Assembly: GCA_030549495.1 (NCBI GenBank)
Contig: JAUIRK010000919.1
Location: 307,001-371,000 of the forward strand
DNA length: 64,000 nt
DNA from: Nectonema munidae
Lineage: Eukaryota; Nematomorpha; Nectonematoida; Nectonematidae
Direction of reading: 5' to 3'
A program made the position numbers and the translations under genes. Shown piece after piece: positions 34,441-47,500 of the stretch. Within the stretch, counting starts at the first letter, position 1; every line of letters begins with the position of its first letter. The notes under the pieces are model-generated. The model saw nothing but the letters and a program-made list of their open reading frames with translations, had not been told where the DNA came from and did not search any database.

Positions 34441-35535
34441 TTAAATGGAAAAGGTCGCAACGAGTTCACTCAGGCTAACAACATCTTCAACCTCATCCTT
34501 GCACGAAGTTTGAATGAAGGCCGCAACGCCATGAAAGTGCTCACTCATCGTCTTCTTGTCTTCACTAGAGATGCTTTCATCACACCCAAGTGCAGAAAGG
34601 GAGTCGAGAAGAGGTATTAAAATGGCACCTTTTAAGGATTCAAAAGGAAAGTGCTCTTTGAGGCAGACGGTGACCACGCTTAGCAGATCAACCAACAGAT
34701 TGAACTTCATGATTTTATCGATGCATTCTCCAGACAACTTTAAGCATTTCTTGAATAATTCGAGAACACGTTTCACGTCATTTACGGCTACGAGCTCTGA
34801 TTGGCTGTTCCTGACGCGGGCCGATGTGAACAGAGGAATCGCTAGAAGAAGAGCATGGACTTGGTCAGCCTTCTTGAATAATCGTGTGGGTGCTGCTGCA
34901 CACTGGTTACGAAGCGGCTCGTGATTTGACTCAGAAAAGATCGTCATGCGATACAGGGTGGACGTGATGGCTGTGAGAGAGACCAACTGGCATTTAGAAT
35001 CACTGACACCCTCCTCATAAATACTCAAGCACTGAGACAGGAAATCGTAGGCGAATTCTTCAGAGGAGTCAAATTTGGGGTGGTTGTTGATGGAGAGCGC
35101 ACACTCGATCAACAAGTACTGGCACTTTTCCGGGAACGCGTCCTTGAACTTCGTGAGAAGTTGCTCATTCACAAAAGAAAAGAACTCCTTCCCTTTGACG
35201 TGCCAATCATGAGAGGATTCGTCTGACGCTTGCTCCACCAATTGCAAAAAGAGGAAAAGAAGAGAGGGAATGGAGTACTGGAGTTTGGTGAGGGATCTGA
35301 GAGGCTGAAAGAATTCGAAAAGACGCTTGAGCATGGCGAAGTTTTCGTTGAAGTCGACAGGACAAGAGAACAACTTGAGGAACTTGGCCAGCGCTACTTG
35401 TTCTTCTATTTCTTCTTCCTCGTTCTCTTCGCAGGAAAGGGATTCAGGAGGATTGACAGGGGAGTGGGCGGGAGTTGTCGGGTTTGAAGAAAATTCTGCG
35501 AGCAAGGGAGACAAAAGCTGGAACACAACATCTAT
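34441..35535 (-). CDS. VPS35: VPS35 last exon (C-terminal VPS29-binding solenoid)
   Basis: A 1095-nt exon of 364 codons plus TAA, begins [12 protein letters not shown] after the acceptor ATTCCTTAG. It contains [38 protein letters not shown] and [20 protein letters not shown], aligned with the human [20 protein letters not shown] and NHEPLRTQCALAASKLLKK regions. The end [13 protein letters not shown] corresponds to human KHFHNTLEHLRL. A Glu-rich insert ([11 protein letters not shown]) lies near the start, as in other VPS35 proteins. Plus-strand frames over this exon are shadows. The single large 3' exon contrasts with the small exons upstream. Confidence 0.95.
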   Translation of the reverse strand: MDVVFQLLSPLLAEFSSNPTTPAHSPVNPPESLSCEENEEEEIEEQVALAKFLKLFSCPVDFNENFAMLKRLFEFFQPLRSLTKLQYSIPSLLFLFLQLVEQASDESSHDWHVKGKEFFSFVNEQLLTKFKDAFPEKCQYLLIECALSINNHPKFDSSEEFAYDFLSQCLSIYEEGVSDSKCQLVSLTAITSTLYRMTIFSESNHEPLRNQCAAAPTRLFKKADQVHALLLAIPLFTSARVRNSQSELVAVNDVKRVLELFKKCLKLSGECIDKIMKFNLLVDLLSVVTVCLKEHFPFESLKGAILIPLLDSLSALGCDESISSEDKKTMSEHFHGVAAFIQTSCKDEVEDVVSLSELVATFSI

Positions 35536-38500
35536 CTAAGGAATGTAAAATTAATTTGAAGTCAGATGAAAGAGCATTTTAATAAACTTGACAAAATTTT
35601 GCGCAGACACTGATGTAAACTAACCCAGCATAACCAAAAATTCAAATTTAAACAATACTTAAACAAGTAATAGGAAAAATAGACAAAATATCTACACTCC
35701 CCAAACAATGTTACTTTTATTTTTGCTGAGGCTTCAAATTGATTCTATTGAAAATAACTTATTCAATTATAAAAATATAATATTTGTGGAATTGATGTGA
35801 AGTGTGTGCTTTAAATTAGAAAATTGAAACAAAACATATTCAGAGTTCAGTCAACAATTTTTTAGATTTTATATAAATTAAAAAATTAGATTAGAAATAA
35901 AAAACTTGCCGTAAATATCTATACATAATGCGTACAATTGGTATAGTCTTTGGGCAATTACTCTCTCAGGTATCAGACATTTTCAAATTATTTTTTATTT
36001 TTTACTTAAGTATGAATGATGGCCTCTGTAAGGTGTGTGTTGAAATTACAGGACTGTAGGTTTATTTTTCTCAAATTTCCTCTTCACATGCCCAAACCAT
36101 CTAAGTCTACTTCTTCTGCAGATGTCAACAACTTTCAACTTCAAAAAGTAAAATAAAATGTATTTAATGTAAAACAGTATCACTAAATTCAGTATTTTTC
36201 CAAAGAGTTATCATAATTCCTTCCAAGTGAGATGTAAGTTTTGTGATTATCTTCCAAATTACATTATTAGCAAAAATGTACCTTTGTTTCAATCAAGAAA
36301 AAAATTTAATGTGTAATACTTATCGACTGTCACAGCGCACTCAAAATTTTAAAAAGACAGCGTGGGGTGCAAACGCCAACCTTGGGAACCACGAGTGATC
36401 TAGGCTAAGAGGTAGGAAGTACTTGTTGACAAGAGTTGAAGCTTGTTTTTGTGGAAACAGCTTCTTGCATCAAGTACAGACAGAAAGCACGCCAAGCAGT
36501 ATCGTTGAAGAAGGAGAGACACGCGTAGAAAGATTTCAAACGAAGCACGCTCTTCGTGACGCCGTGAAATTCTATGATGGTCTTTAACAACTTGTTCAGT
36601 TCTTTACACAGTGCACAGGAATGATGAATTCTGCAAAAGAAGTGCACATACAGCAAAAGAAATACAATAATAATAACATAGCATCTCTTATTGAGTTTCT
36701 ATTTTACTGAAAAAACAAAGCTTTATTATCATGGCAAGTCGATCTTTTATCTAACAGTGCACTTCCCATTTTTATATAAACACTTATAGATTAGTAAAAC
36801 AGACAACATTTTAAGAATATATTTTTATCCATAATTGATAAATGTAGGGAGTAAAGACGTTGATTTTTCCCTGAATAAAATCCTTTTTAAGGGCATTTAA
36901 TCTTGAAAATAGCGTTTTTGCGGAAACAATTATTTTGGCGCAATTTTTTCTGGTTCAGACGTAGTAATAGAAATCACAAAGTTAATTACAATAAACTTAG
37001 CGAATTTTCTAGAACGCGCAGATAGCTTAGCATAATTCATCATTATTGATTATGCATACAGTTTTACTCAATTTCAACTTTAGCATTCCAAAGACCAAGA
37101 AATTTTTTACAAGTGTGAATCTATTTTGAAGATAGGAGTCCGGCTACAGTAAAAACAAGCTGGTAAAATTCCTTTCTATATAAAAATAGATTTTCTATCT
37201 CATCTTGATCCATCAACTGATAACACAGGGGCGCACATCCTCAAAATTATTGGGGGAGGGGCGAATTTGTTTGCAATTTTCAAAATCACCGGTCTGGAAA
37301 TACCACGGGAGAGTAAATATTCAAACAATCCTTTAAATTAGAGTGTATTCAGCGCAAACAAAAATTTATAAGACTACTTTATATTTTTTTTTACAAAATT
37401 GGTGACATAGACGTACAAGTCCTCATTCATTGTTGACGTAAGCTTAATAGGGCATGGGTTAAAGTTTACATTAAGCTTAATTAAGAATGAATTAGAATAG
37501 ACAAGACGGCAGTAGGAATTCAGAAAAATTTATTGTCTTTTTTGGAAGATGCTTGTAAGTCCGTTGAATCAATAAAAAATTTTTTCATATAAACATCGCA
37601 GGGTGTCTAATAGACTCTTTTCTTAAGAATACATTCACTCATATAAAACTCTCCAGCCTTCAATTGATTAACGTGCGAACCAATAACCATAACGCGGGTT
37701 CGCATAATCGGGTTTTTTTAATTGTTTACAAAATTTTTACTTTTGAATATTTCAGCTTACGCAGTTCGTTATCCATTGAAAAGGCAAATGTTTGCGAAGT
37801 TTTAGAATTTTTCAAAAAGGAGGAAACTAAAACTAGAATGGAAATTAATGAAATTGAATGTGGAAGAAAAAAATTAAGGAAACAGATAAATGAAAAGCAT
37901 GCGAGATGAAGAAAATGTTAGGAAATGACTTGAATTTTTCATTATAGAAGCGCCATCTGTAATTGCGGCTATAACATCATTTTAAAGTTTTTTAAATTCT
38001 CAATACTTCTTTTTCTTTTATTTCTTGGTAAAATTGCATAAAAACTTTAGAAACTTGGGTACGACTATTATGTTGAATATAGTTTCTCAACTTAAACAAA
38101 CGATGTAAAACTTCGCTTGATGAAATTTGTATGAGCTGAGTCCATCAACTGTAATAACTTTAGAAATCATACTTTCAATGGATTCATTTTTTCTGCAAAA
38201 AAAATACAACTTATCAGGTGGTTGGCATTTTTCTTTTTTTCAGTTCTACTTGATGTTTCAGTTTAAGGTTGTCTATCATACCTTTAGTATTTAAACCTTT
38301 ATTTTTTAATATTTGTTTTCAATGTTGGCATTTTGCTTTATCTCCAACTACGTCCAACAGAAAATATTGCCATACTTTTGACTTTCATGCTGAAGAAACA
38401 TCTTTAAAGATATTATCAAGTTAAGATTGACACATTCAGCTTTGTATGAAAAAATTTAATTTCTATAAATTTTATGATAAAAATATTCAATGAGAGCGTA

Positions 38501-41500
38501 AAAAAACATTTTAAGGAAGATTCTAGAAAAATATTTACTGAGAGTGTAAAAAATAAAAAATAAAGAAAAAAACAAAAGAACTAGAAAAGTTTAATTTTTT
38601 TGTAGAAAAAATTTATATGATTCCTGGAAAGATTTAAAAAAAAATTTAATGAGAGCGTAAAAAAATTAAATAAAAAAAAACAAAAAAAGACATTTAATTT
38701 ATGTGCAGTTAACATGATTACTATCAGAAAAATTTTGCCAATAGAAATTCGCTTAGTGATTGATTGATTTTGGAGCACGTTTGAGCAAAAGTTGTTATGC
38801 TAGAAAAAAAATGCTGAAAGACATTTTAAAATCAATAAAAATCCTGGGGAGTCCCCGAAAATCAAGTCCGAAGAATGAGGATCTTAAACTTGTAAAATTA
38901 CAAGGAGAATCGGAGACGAGGAATGCCGGGCTGGACACCCTAGCGTAGACAGCATTCTGCGATTAAGTAATAATCTTTTGCTGCAAAAGGGTATGATGTA
39001 GAAAAAGAGAAGATAAAAAGTTTTAATTAAAAAAAAAAGCCAATGTCACCGTTACAAACTTGCTACACCATCAATTCTCTTTACTTCATTTACGTACTAA
39101 CTCCTGCTTTCTTGACTTCTATTTCTTATTCCATTACCTAGGTAGTTGATTGTCAGCGAAAATTTATCTACTAAAATGTTTACTCTATATATGAATTTGA
39201 TGGGGCATCTTTCAAAGAAATCTACATCTATATATTTATACACATTTCACATATAATTCACCCCTAGAGAGAAAAATGATAAAATTCAATCATAAATTTC
39301 ATTCGAATGTTAAAGAAACCAAAAAACGGCAGGACAGAACTCATATAAAATGGCGGAAAGTTTGCTTACTTAGCAATATTCATTTTGGGCAATATTTGAG
39401 CTGTTGTCGCTAAAACTTCATCCAGGTACCCAAAGTTTTCGGGATACGATTTGATGGCCAGATCGATCAAGGCCGATTGCAAAGAAATGATGTCTTCAGC
39501 ACTCATATTTGACTTTGTCTTAAGCAAATTGAGAAGATATAGTATAAATCTAATTTAAACAGATGTATTATGTATCGTTATACGATAATTTTCGCATAAT
39601 CGACTAAAAGGCGAACTTTATAAAAAAATTGCTATTCTTTACAAGACAAAAATTTACATCTATGGGATTAGTGAATACTGAATACCTTTTCCAAGTATTT
39701 ATACCCTTTATATAATAAAAACGATCATATCATGGTCAAGATAAGCTTAGGACGTTTCACCGTATATATAATATTTAGCGTTTACAATTGGTTAATTGTT
39801 TGTGAGCATACGGTTTATTGTGTAATGCATGATTATATTTCCTTCTTTTCCTCAAGTTTAATTCATGAACTGTTATTAATTGTGTTATAGATGTGGAATT
39901 GTGGAAAACATTACAGCAAAGTTTTATTTATATTCATAAAACTAGAAATCTTTATTTCACAGTCTAGAAGACTTTGCAACCGCAAACCTCTGTAAATAGG
40001 CATCTCCTTAATGCAGCGGGTGTTTCAATCAAATATGATATACTGTTGTTTCTCAAATACGGGCAGCTCTTTATTCAAAATATCCGCACTTTTCACAGTG
40101 ATTGTCCATTTTATTTTTGAGATGCATATCTGAATAAAAGGGCAATTCATACTTCAATGATAAATTACAAAAACGAAACCCTAGACTGCGCGTGTATAGT
40201 TTACTCTGTGCATACACTACAAACAATACAAAAAACTGTAAAAATATTTAGGTTTACCTACCAAAAAGAGGTGAGCAAGTTTTGCTATTATAAAAAAAGA
40301 TAGCTAAAAAAATGTATAAAATTTAAAAAATTTAAGCAATTATAGAGTAAGTGAAATGCAAAGTATAAGTTGCGGAGATGGCAATTTTGAGGTGTGTTCT
40401 TTAGTGTTGTGAGCTGCACCATTTCCATTGTATTGAATTAAATTTTACAAATTTTAATGGTTAGTTTTAGCACGAATTAGCGTACTATAAAACTGAACAA
40501 TTTTAAAATCGCGTGGGCTACAAACATTTTTATTACTCGTTCCATCAGATTCAATAATGCAAAACTTGGGTGATGCTTCTGTATTTATTTCTTCTGTTTT
40601 CTTTAAATATATTTTTTGGCTTATAGAATAAAATCTTTAAAATGAATTTTAAATAGCTTTCGGTGTTCTTGAAGAGTGTGACGTGGAACAAAATCTAGAT
40701 GAATAAATAAACTCAGCTTAACATAAAAGGTTTTTAGTCGAATTATCTGCAGGTCAAAAATGTAGCCTTTATAGACGACGTATAAACTGCAGTTTATATT
40801 AGGGATTTTTCAGTAATGTAGAAAAATTTGAAAAGATGTTTACGCATTTAAAACATTTCTAAAGGCATAATTTCTCTGCTTTGCACTTGTGTTCTGATAG
40901 AACTAGGATTGCCAGACATTTCGATTTCCGGTTTTATCGTCGCTTAACAAAGGAATTCGAAAGGAATTATAAGAATCCCCGGTTTTTCATTCATTAATCT
41001 TGTGTCAATATAAGGAGTTTTTAAAAAGTTAGCTTTTACTTTCAAAGTATTTTTCCTGACATTTTTAATATATTCCTGACATTTTTAATACAATTTTATT
41101 CCAGTCCGATAATGTCCAAAGCTGGCAACCCAAGAGAAACCCATTTCTTTTTAACAAATTAATTCAGCTGCATATCAAACCAACTTTACTGTTCGTTCAC
41201 AACTTTAATGTAGAATGTTTTAATCGATAGAGTTCATGCAGAGATATTTGCTGTAAAAATAGTGTGCCTTTTATTATTGCCTGTAGATATTTCCAGACCA
41301 AAATGCTCTATCACTACTCCTAAGAATTTCTTCATTCATTTCAAATAGGTGGCTCCAGAAGTGGGATATGCTCAAATTTTGTTTTTCTTTCAAGCGTTTC
41401 AATTTTGCAAAAAAATTTACCAATTGAACCACACAAACTTTATCTGAAGAAGTTGACCCATCAAGTTTAGTTTGGATATGTCATAATGGTAGCTCATTGA

Positions 41501-44500
41501 TATAAAGGCAGCAAGAAAGAAAAACTTAGATCAATAAGTATTTCAACATGTTTGAGCATTAGGCTTTTCCAACCAGACCTATGATTTACAGTATTACTGA
41601 AAATAAATTCAATACTTTGATGTATACCTTTAGTTTTCAAACAATTGTAAAAAGCAAGAGAATATTCTTAGACTCTTTTGTTTCTCCAAATCATTCTCAA
41701 GTGAAGTGAGTTAAACAGTCCTTTGGATTCCTCCATTAAATTCATGCGACTGACTTGAAAGAACCTTTTACTATAAATACACGTTTTAGCATGATATACA
41801 AAAGTTAAGGTCTTGCCATTAATGTTGTCAACAAAAATACCAGAAATGTTTTTTTTCTAAAGCAAAACTTTCTTTCTTTATTGAACACTTGATAGCATGT
41901 TCTTTAGCGCACAAAACTTTTTTTGTTATCACAAATAAGATGTTTTTTATCTTTGCTTTTATTACCTGTTTTCAAAAAATCGCTAGGATCTATAGATCTT
42001 ATAGTTGCTATAGATGAAACTCTAAACCTTACAGAAGCAATAGCAGCATTGTATATATTAAGATAAGTTGGCTTAATAGATTCTGATCCTTTAAATAATT
42101 CAACGGCTCCATCTCCAACTATTCCATATCATCTTCTTCATCTTTACCTTCAGAAATAACGGCATCAGATGCTTCCGAATTTATTTTTGAAACATTATCA
42201 AGTCCACCTATGATTTTTTTGTTCATTTTGGATGTTTCTCTGACATCTAAATAAAATTCCTGTATCAAGGAAACACTTCCTTGATTTTCACGCTGACTCT
42301 TAATACAAATTAGTTCTTTTTTGGATGTTTAATCATTGAATCACATCCAGAAATACAGTGAGCATCATCATTACAATTTATTTTGTAAAAAGTATTATCT
42401 TTTTTACAAACAACAATTGCACATCTACATAAAGACAGGTCAAAAAAATATTCAAGTTTTGGATCCCAATTAATTATAGCTACTACAGAAAATATACACC
42501 AAACTCTAATAATTTTGGTCATTCATAAAAATGTGGTTTTGTTGTATATCATCAATGCACCGTCTCAAAATGTCTTTTAATGTTAGGTCCTCCAAGATAC
42601 TCACTTAATTTAGAATTCAAAGAAGAAAGAATTTTTTGGAAATAAAAGTAGAAATTTTAAACAAAAAAAAGTATATTTTAATATTTTTAAAACATTATTA
42701 TAGTTTAAGTTAAATTTTATATTTAACTTTAACTAATATTTATATACGAAACTAAATTAAAATTTATTTTATAAGAATAATACTCAATACTATATGTATG
42801 TATGTCTAAACAACAAAAAAGTTTTAAAGAAAATCGTATTCCTAACAGCTAAATATATTTTTTCATTTACATCAATATATTTTTTAAACACCATTACAAA
42901 AGGAAATTGAGATACAGGAGAAAAATAAAGTTATTCCATAATATGACATAGCTTAAATATTGTATAATGATATTCAATATGATGATGCCTTTGAATAAAA
43001 CTTTAATAAAATCGCAAAAAAAAAAGAAATCGACAGTTTTTTCGATGTAAGATTTTTTTTATTGACTTTGACTACACTTCCTAGTAATTTATCTTTAAGA
43101 AATTCATTTACTTTTCCTAATTACAACCCTTCCCGTAACTTTCATTTGAAAAAATCGGTTCCAAAAAAGTGCAATCCTAAATTATCTCTTGTTGCCAATG
43201 ATTTTTTCCTAATAACATTGAAGTGAAAGAAATAACATTGGGGCTTAATGGGTTAAAGACTTAATCTGCAATCAGAATAATCTCGAAGTTTCAGATATCA
43301 CTAGCCTTTTTTAAGATACATTCCTATAAAAATTCGTGCAGTGTTATGATAAGGTTCAAACATGAGATTATTAAAAAAGTTCTTTCTTTGAAACGCATAT
43401 TTATTGATTGTATTGCCCATGAGATTTTTCCCTATTCTTTTTGCAAGATTTGTTATACTTGTACTTGTTTGAACACATGGTGAAGGAATGGACATCTAAA
43501 GCCATGTGCAGAAATCGTTCACTACCGCATTCTTTTAAAGATTCCTAGCTTGAAGATGAAACTTAAAAGCATTTTTGTAAAAAGCGTCTATCCAGTGGCT
43601 TCAACTCCAAACACATTCGCAATACATATAATTGTAACAATTTTTGAATTTAAAATCCACATTGGATAAATTAGTTCCATCAAATATTATGTGAATTTAT
43701 AGTTTTTTATGTATACATAACACAATCAAATTGTCATACGTAGTAACTCCCAATATATTGATTTATATGATATGGCCCCACTTAGCTCTTTGATTACTGA
43801 ATGATCTTTTTTCCTCAAACCACTTTGCAACAGTCGATTGTATTAATAATAAATATGCCTTTTTGAAGGATAATACTTTAAAAAAATTTTCACACATCAT
43901 TTTTCATCTTCTTGAATTCTTTCATTTTTCAGTTTGATTTAATCACTGTCTCTGAGATTTGGAATATTACTATATATACTTGATACCGTTGATTTGAATG
44001 CTTATTATTTTAAACATTCTGTACGTAAGAGTAGGAGTTAGCATTTTTTACTCCAAAAGGTAAAATTAAATGCTTTCAAAATTCTGCCCTGTCCAAAAAA
44101 CTCTTGTGAATGCCTTTTAATCTGGTAAAGATTGCTTATCTGTCTTCTGTTTTTATCGTCCATCTATGGATCTTAAAAATTTTATTGATTTTTCCTTTAC
44201 TTACCGTTCGTTCATTTTTGATTGGTGATTTTAATATTAATCTTTTTAAACTTAATACGAATCCTTAGTACTTTGAACATTTTGATCTTTTATCTTCTTG
44301 CAAGTTTTGTCTTTGATAACCAAGGATACTAGACTTCACAACTTTAACAATTTCCAATCCCTGACACTTCTGAATCTGATGATGGCGGTGACATGACCTG
44401 AAAGTGAGGTCAATGACCCGTACCTGAGAGTGAAAAAATGCCATTTTCGTGTTACCAATTATTTTTTTCAAATTTTTTTTTATACAATTAAAGTAGATAT

Positions 44501-47500
44501 ATGTATGAATAATAATTGACAAAAAAATTTCATGAATTTTTTTTTATTTTTTCAAACATTTTTATTAATTTTCGCTACTGATGTTGATTCCTTCCATGTA
44601 AGATATATCAGATTATTTTTCTTCATATGTATTTCTAGCAAACGTTCTTTCTGATATTCCAATTTCAAGCTTTCCTTAAATCATAGTATTTTTATCACCA
44701 CAGAATAAACAGGTTTTAAATGAAATTTCTTGTGTAGACTGTGCTCATGTTATCAATAACGATAATGTTACTGAATCATACACATATTTTGTTTCTATTT
44801 TTTCCAGGTATCATCACTCTAATTTTCCTTACTCTATTAATAATCACTTTAAAATCAACAAACCCTAAGGAACTTTCCTTCCTGTGCAAAAAAAGATGCG
44901 TCTTTATTCCAAATATAAAGAAACCCTTTCTGATTAATCCCTGAACACTTACCGTAAATTTCTAAAATTTTATGAAGATAGGATTAATAGAAACCAAATG
45001 CAATTTCTTAAAACTCAACTGTGTAACACTACTGGCAAATCATTTTGGAATTCAGTTAATAAACTGCTAAAATATAACGATAAATCTATCAATATACATT
45101 TTACTCCTAAACAGTTTTGTTATCGTTTTTTTCCATCGACTTGTACCCTTGAGTGAACAAACTTCTCACAAAAATTAATAGATACCCTTTCTCAATAGAT
45201 TTCTTATCATCCATGTTATACCTGAGCCCGTGAATTAATTCATTTTGAACTTGTCAATAGGAAAAGTGTTTTTCGTAAAATTTTATTGAACTGTATAAAA
45301 TTTTTAATTTATACTTCACCATTACTGATAATAAAACATTATTCTTGTATAAATCTTCTTTAACCCATTAAGTACCATAGAAATCAGACGATATCTATAA
45401 AACGCAGACGATTTATATTCAAAGTTATTGAAAAAAGCAGACGAAGATGAAATTACTTATGTTCCCAAATGGGAGCATTGTGACTTAATGGGTTAAAGAA
45501 AATGCAAATGTAGTTTTAATTTTTTGGCTGTGTAAATTATTTGTATTCTCTCTCTATATAGTTAATGAAAATGTATACTGTATATTGTATACTTTTCTTG
45601 TATCTATATTTTATACATTTATCTCGTTTAGAAGATGATGATCTCGATGGTAGTTTTTCTCTACCCTTTGCTTAACTCCATTTTATATCATTATTTTCTA
45701 TAGCGATGGATTTGCGAAACGTATTTTACGTTACTTACCTTACTTTTCATTTCAATAAATTAGTAAAATTCAATCAAAATCACCTGCAATGAACATATAA
45801 AATTAGATTGAAAAAAAACAGATGATTAATCTCAGAAATTCTGACTTCAAATGTTTAAGACACATACGTAGTACCTAAAACTGAATATCAGGAAATACAA
45901 TTTATGCTGGGTTGATGTTGTTGTTATTGTTCGTCGCCCAAATTACACGATCCCGCCAAAAGCACGATTTGGAAATCAAAAAAAGGATACTTTTGTCTCT
46001 AAAAAAGTAATGCGTAAAAAGAAATGGCGTACTGATTAATGTGTGAAGGTTTCGCTACAACTTCTCCCCAGCAGCAAATGCTTCAAATTTCTTAAATTTG
46101 GGAAAATTAAATATTCAAGAAATGATGGATTTCTGCCAGGAGAGTACCAACGAATGGAGTTCCAAATTTGATCATAGTGGCGTAGCCAAAAAATGGAAGT
46201 TGGGGGGGGGGGCATGCAAGGAATTTAGGGGGCAAGCATATTGGAAATAAAATTATTTGGGGGGGGGGCAGAAAAGGTATTTGGGGGCACCCCCCCCCTC
46301 TGGCTACGCCACTATACCACCTTGTGCAAGGTTTTCGGTTATTGTAGCATCATCGGTTACACTGTCTGTGCATTCCAAACGAACTGAAGACTAAGCTCTA
46401 TCAATTAATTGGCAATGATTACCCTTGATATGATTTCCCCTTCTTCTAAAGAAGTTAATGACGGGGCGTGAGTAAGCTTGGATAGATACTGGATTTCAAT
46501 AACTCAAGGTCTTGTGTTCGATTCCACATCAAGCCTACTTTCCCCATACTTCGATACAAGCGCCGAAATTGTGCCTTCTCGATGAAAACACTCCACAGTA
46601 CCTTTATCCTTTTAATGAATTCTAGAAAGCAAAAATAGTACTTCGATTAAGTTGGATATCTCTTGAGAAAATATGGCAAAGAGATTGATGTCTTTCTTGA
46701 AGATGGCGTTGTTTTCCATTTCTTCAGACGTAATAAACTGACAAAGCCTGCAAAAGTTTTATAAAAGATATTTATTAAAAGAAGAAACAAAAGGTTGGAT
46801 TAAAATCTATTTCATAAAAAATAAGATAATGTCTACGCTTTAATTATACAGCTCTAAGTTTTACAAAACACAAAACACAAAACGTGCTACCTTAACGCTA
46901 CAGAACATTTATTTTAAAAGTCAGATTTGAAGAAACAAAAATGTAATTATCAGTTTCTTTAAAAAAGATTTTCCAGAAAGCGCGAAACAAATAAAGCATT
47001 TTTAAAGTATAAATTTTTTTATTTGAGTCTTTGCTTTAAGAAATAAAAAACAAAATTAAGTGATGAGACTCAGATAGTTTCAATTTGCTTCAAGAAAACA
47101 ACAGGTGAAAATGATGCGAGAGGCTTCACACAACGTTTTGACTAAAACGATAAGGATGTTTTGTCTAACCTTATTTTCATGTTCTGGTACTTTCAATTAG
47201 GCTATAATAAAATTACATTTCATTTTTTGGTTTCCTTGAGGAACTATTTTTGTATCTTATTTAAATCTACGGACTCAAACTTTCTTAAAAATTAAGCGGT
47301 TAATCAATCGGTAAAAGTTATTAGTTAATAACCAGTTAAAGAAGACAGGGTTAATTACCATCACTTTACTTACTTAGCGAAATAAAGAACAAAACTTTTA
47401 AAAAGCTTAAAAATATCCCCTTTAGCGTAAATATTTGGATATAAGCACATGATCTATGAAAAAGATCTCATGAAAATACTATTTTTTGACGAAATGGAAA

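Noticed and set aside
34438-35539. Plus-strand open frames over the large VPS35 exon
   Set aside because: The minus strand has a continuous 364-codon exon with clear VPS35 similarity.
42310-42522. 70-codon minus-strand frame with several Cys residues
   Set aside because: No recognisable fold or neighbouring coding piece; could not be supported as a gene.
41000-42530. piggyBac or other transposase on the minus strand in VPS35 intron 7
   Set aside because: Phrases are suggestive but too scattered; no catalytic motif could be placed, so it is listed only as decayed repeat DNA.
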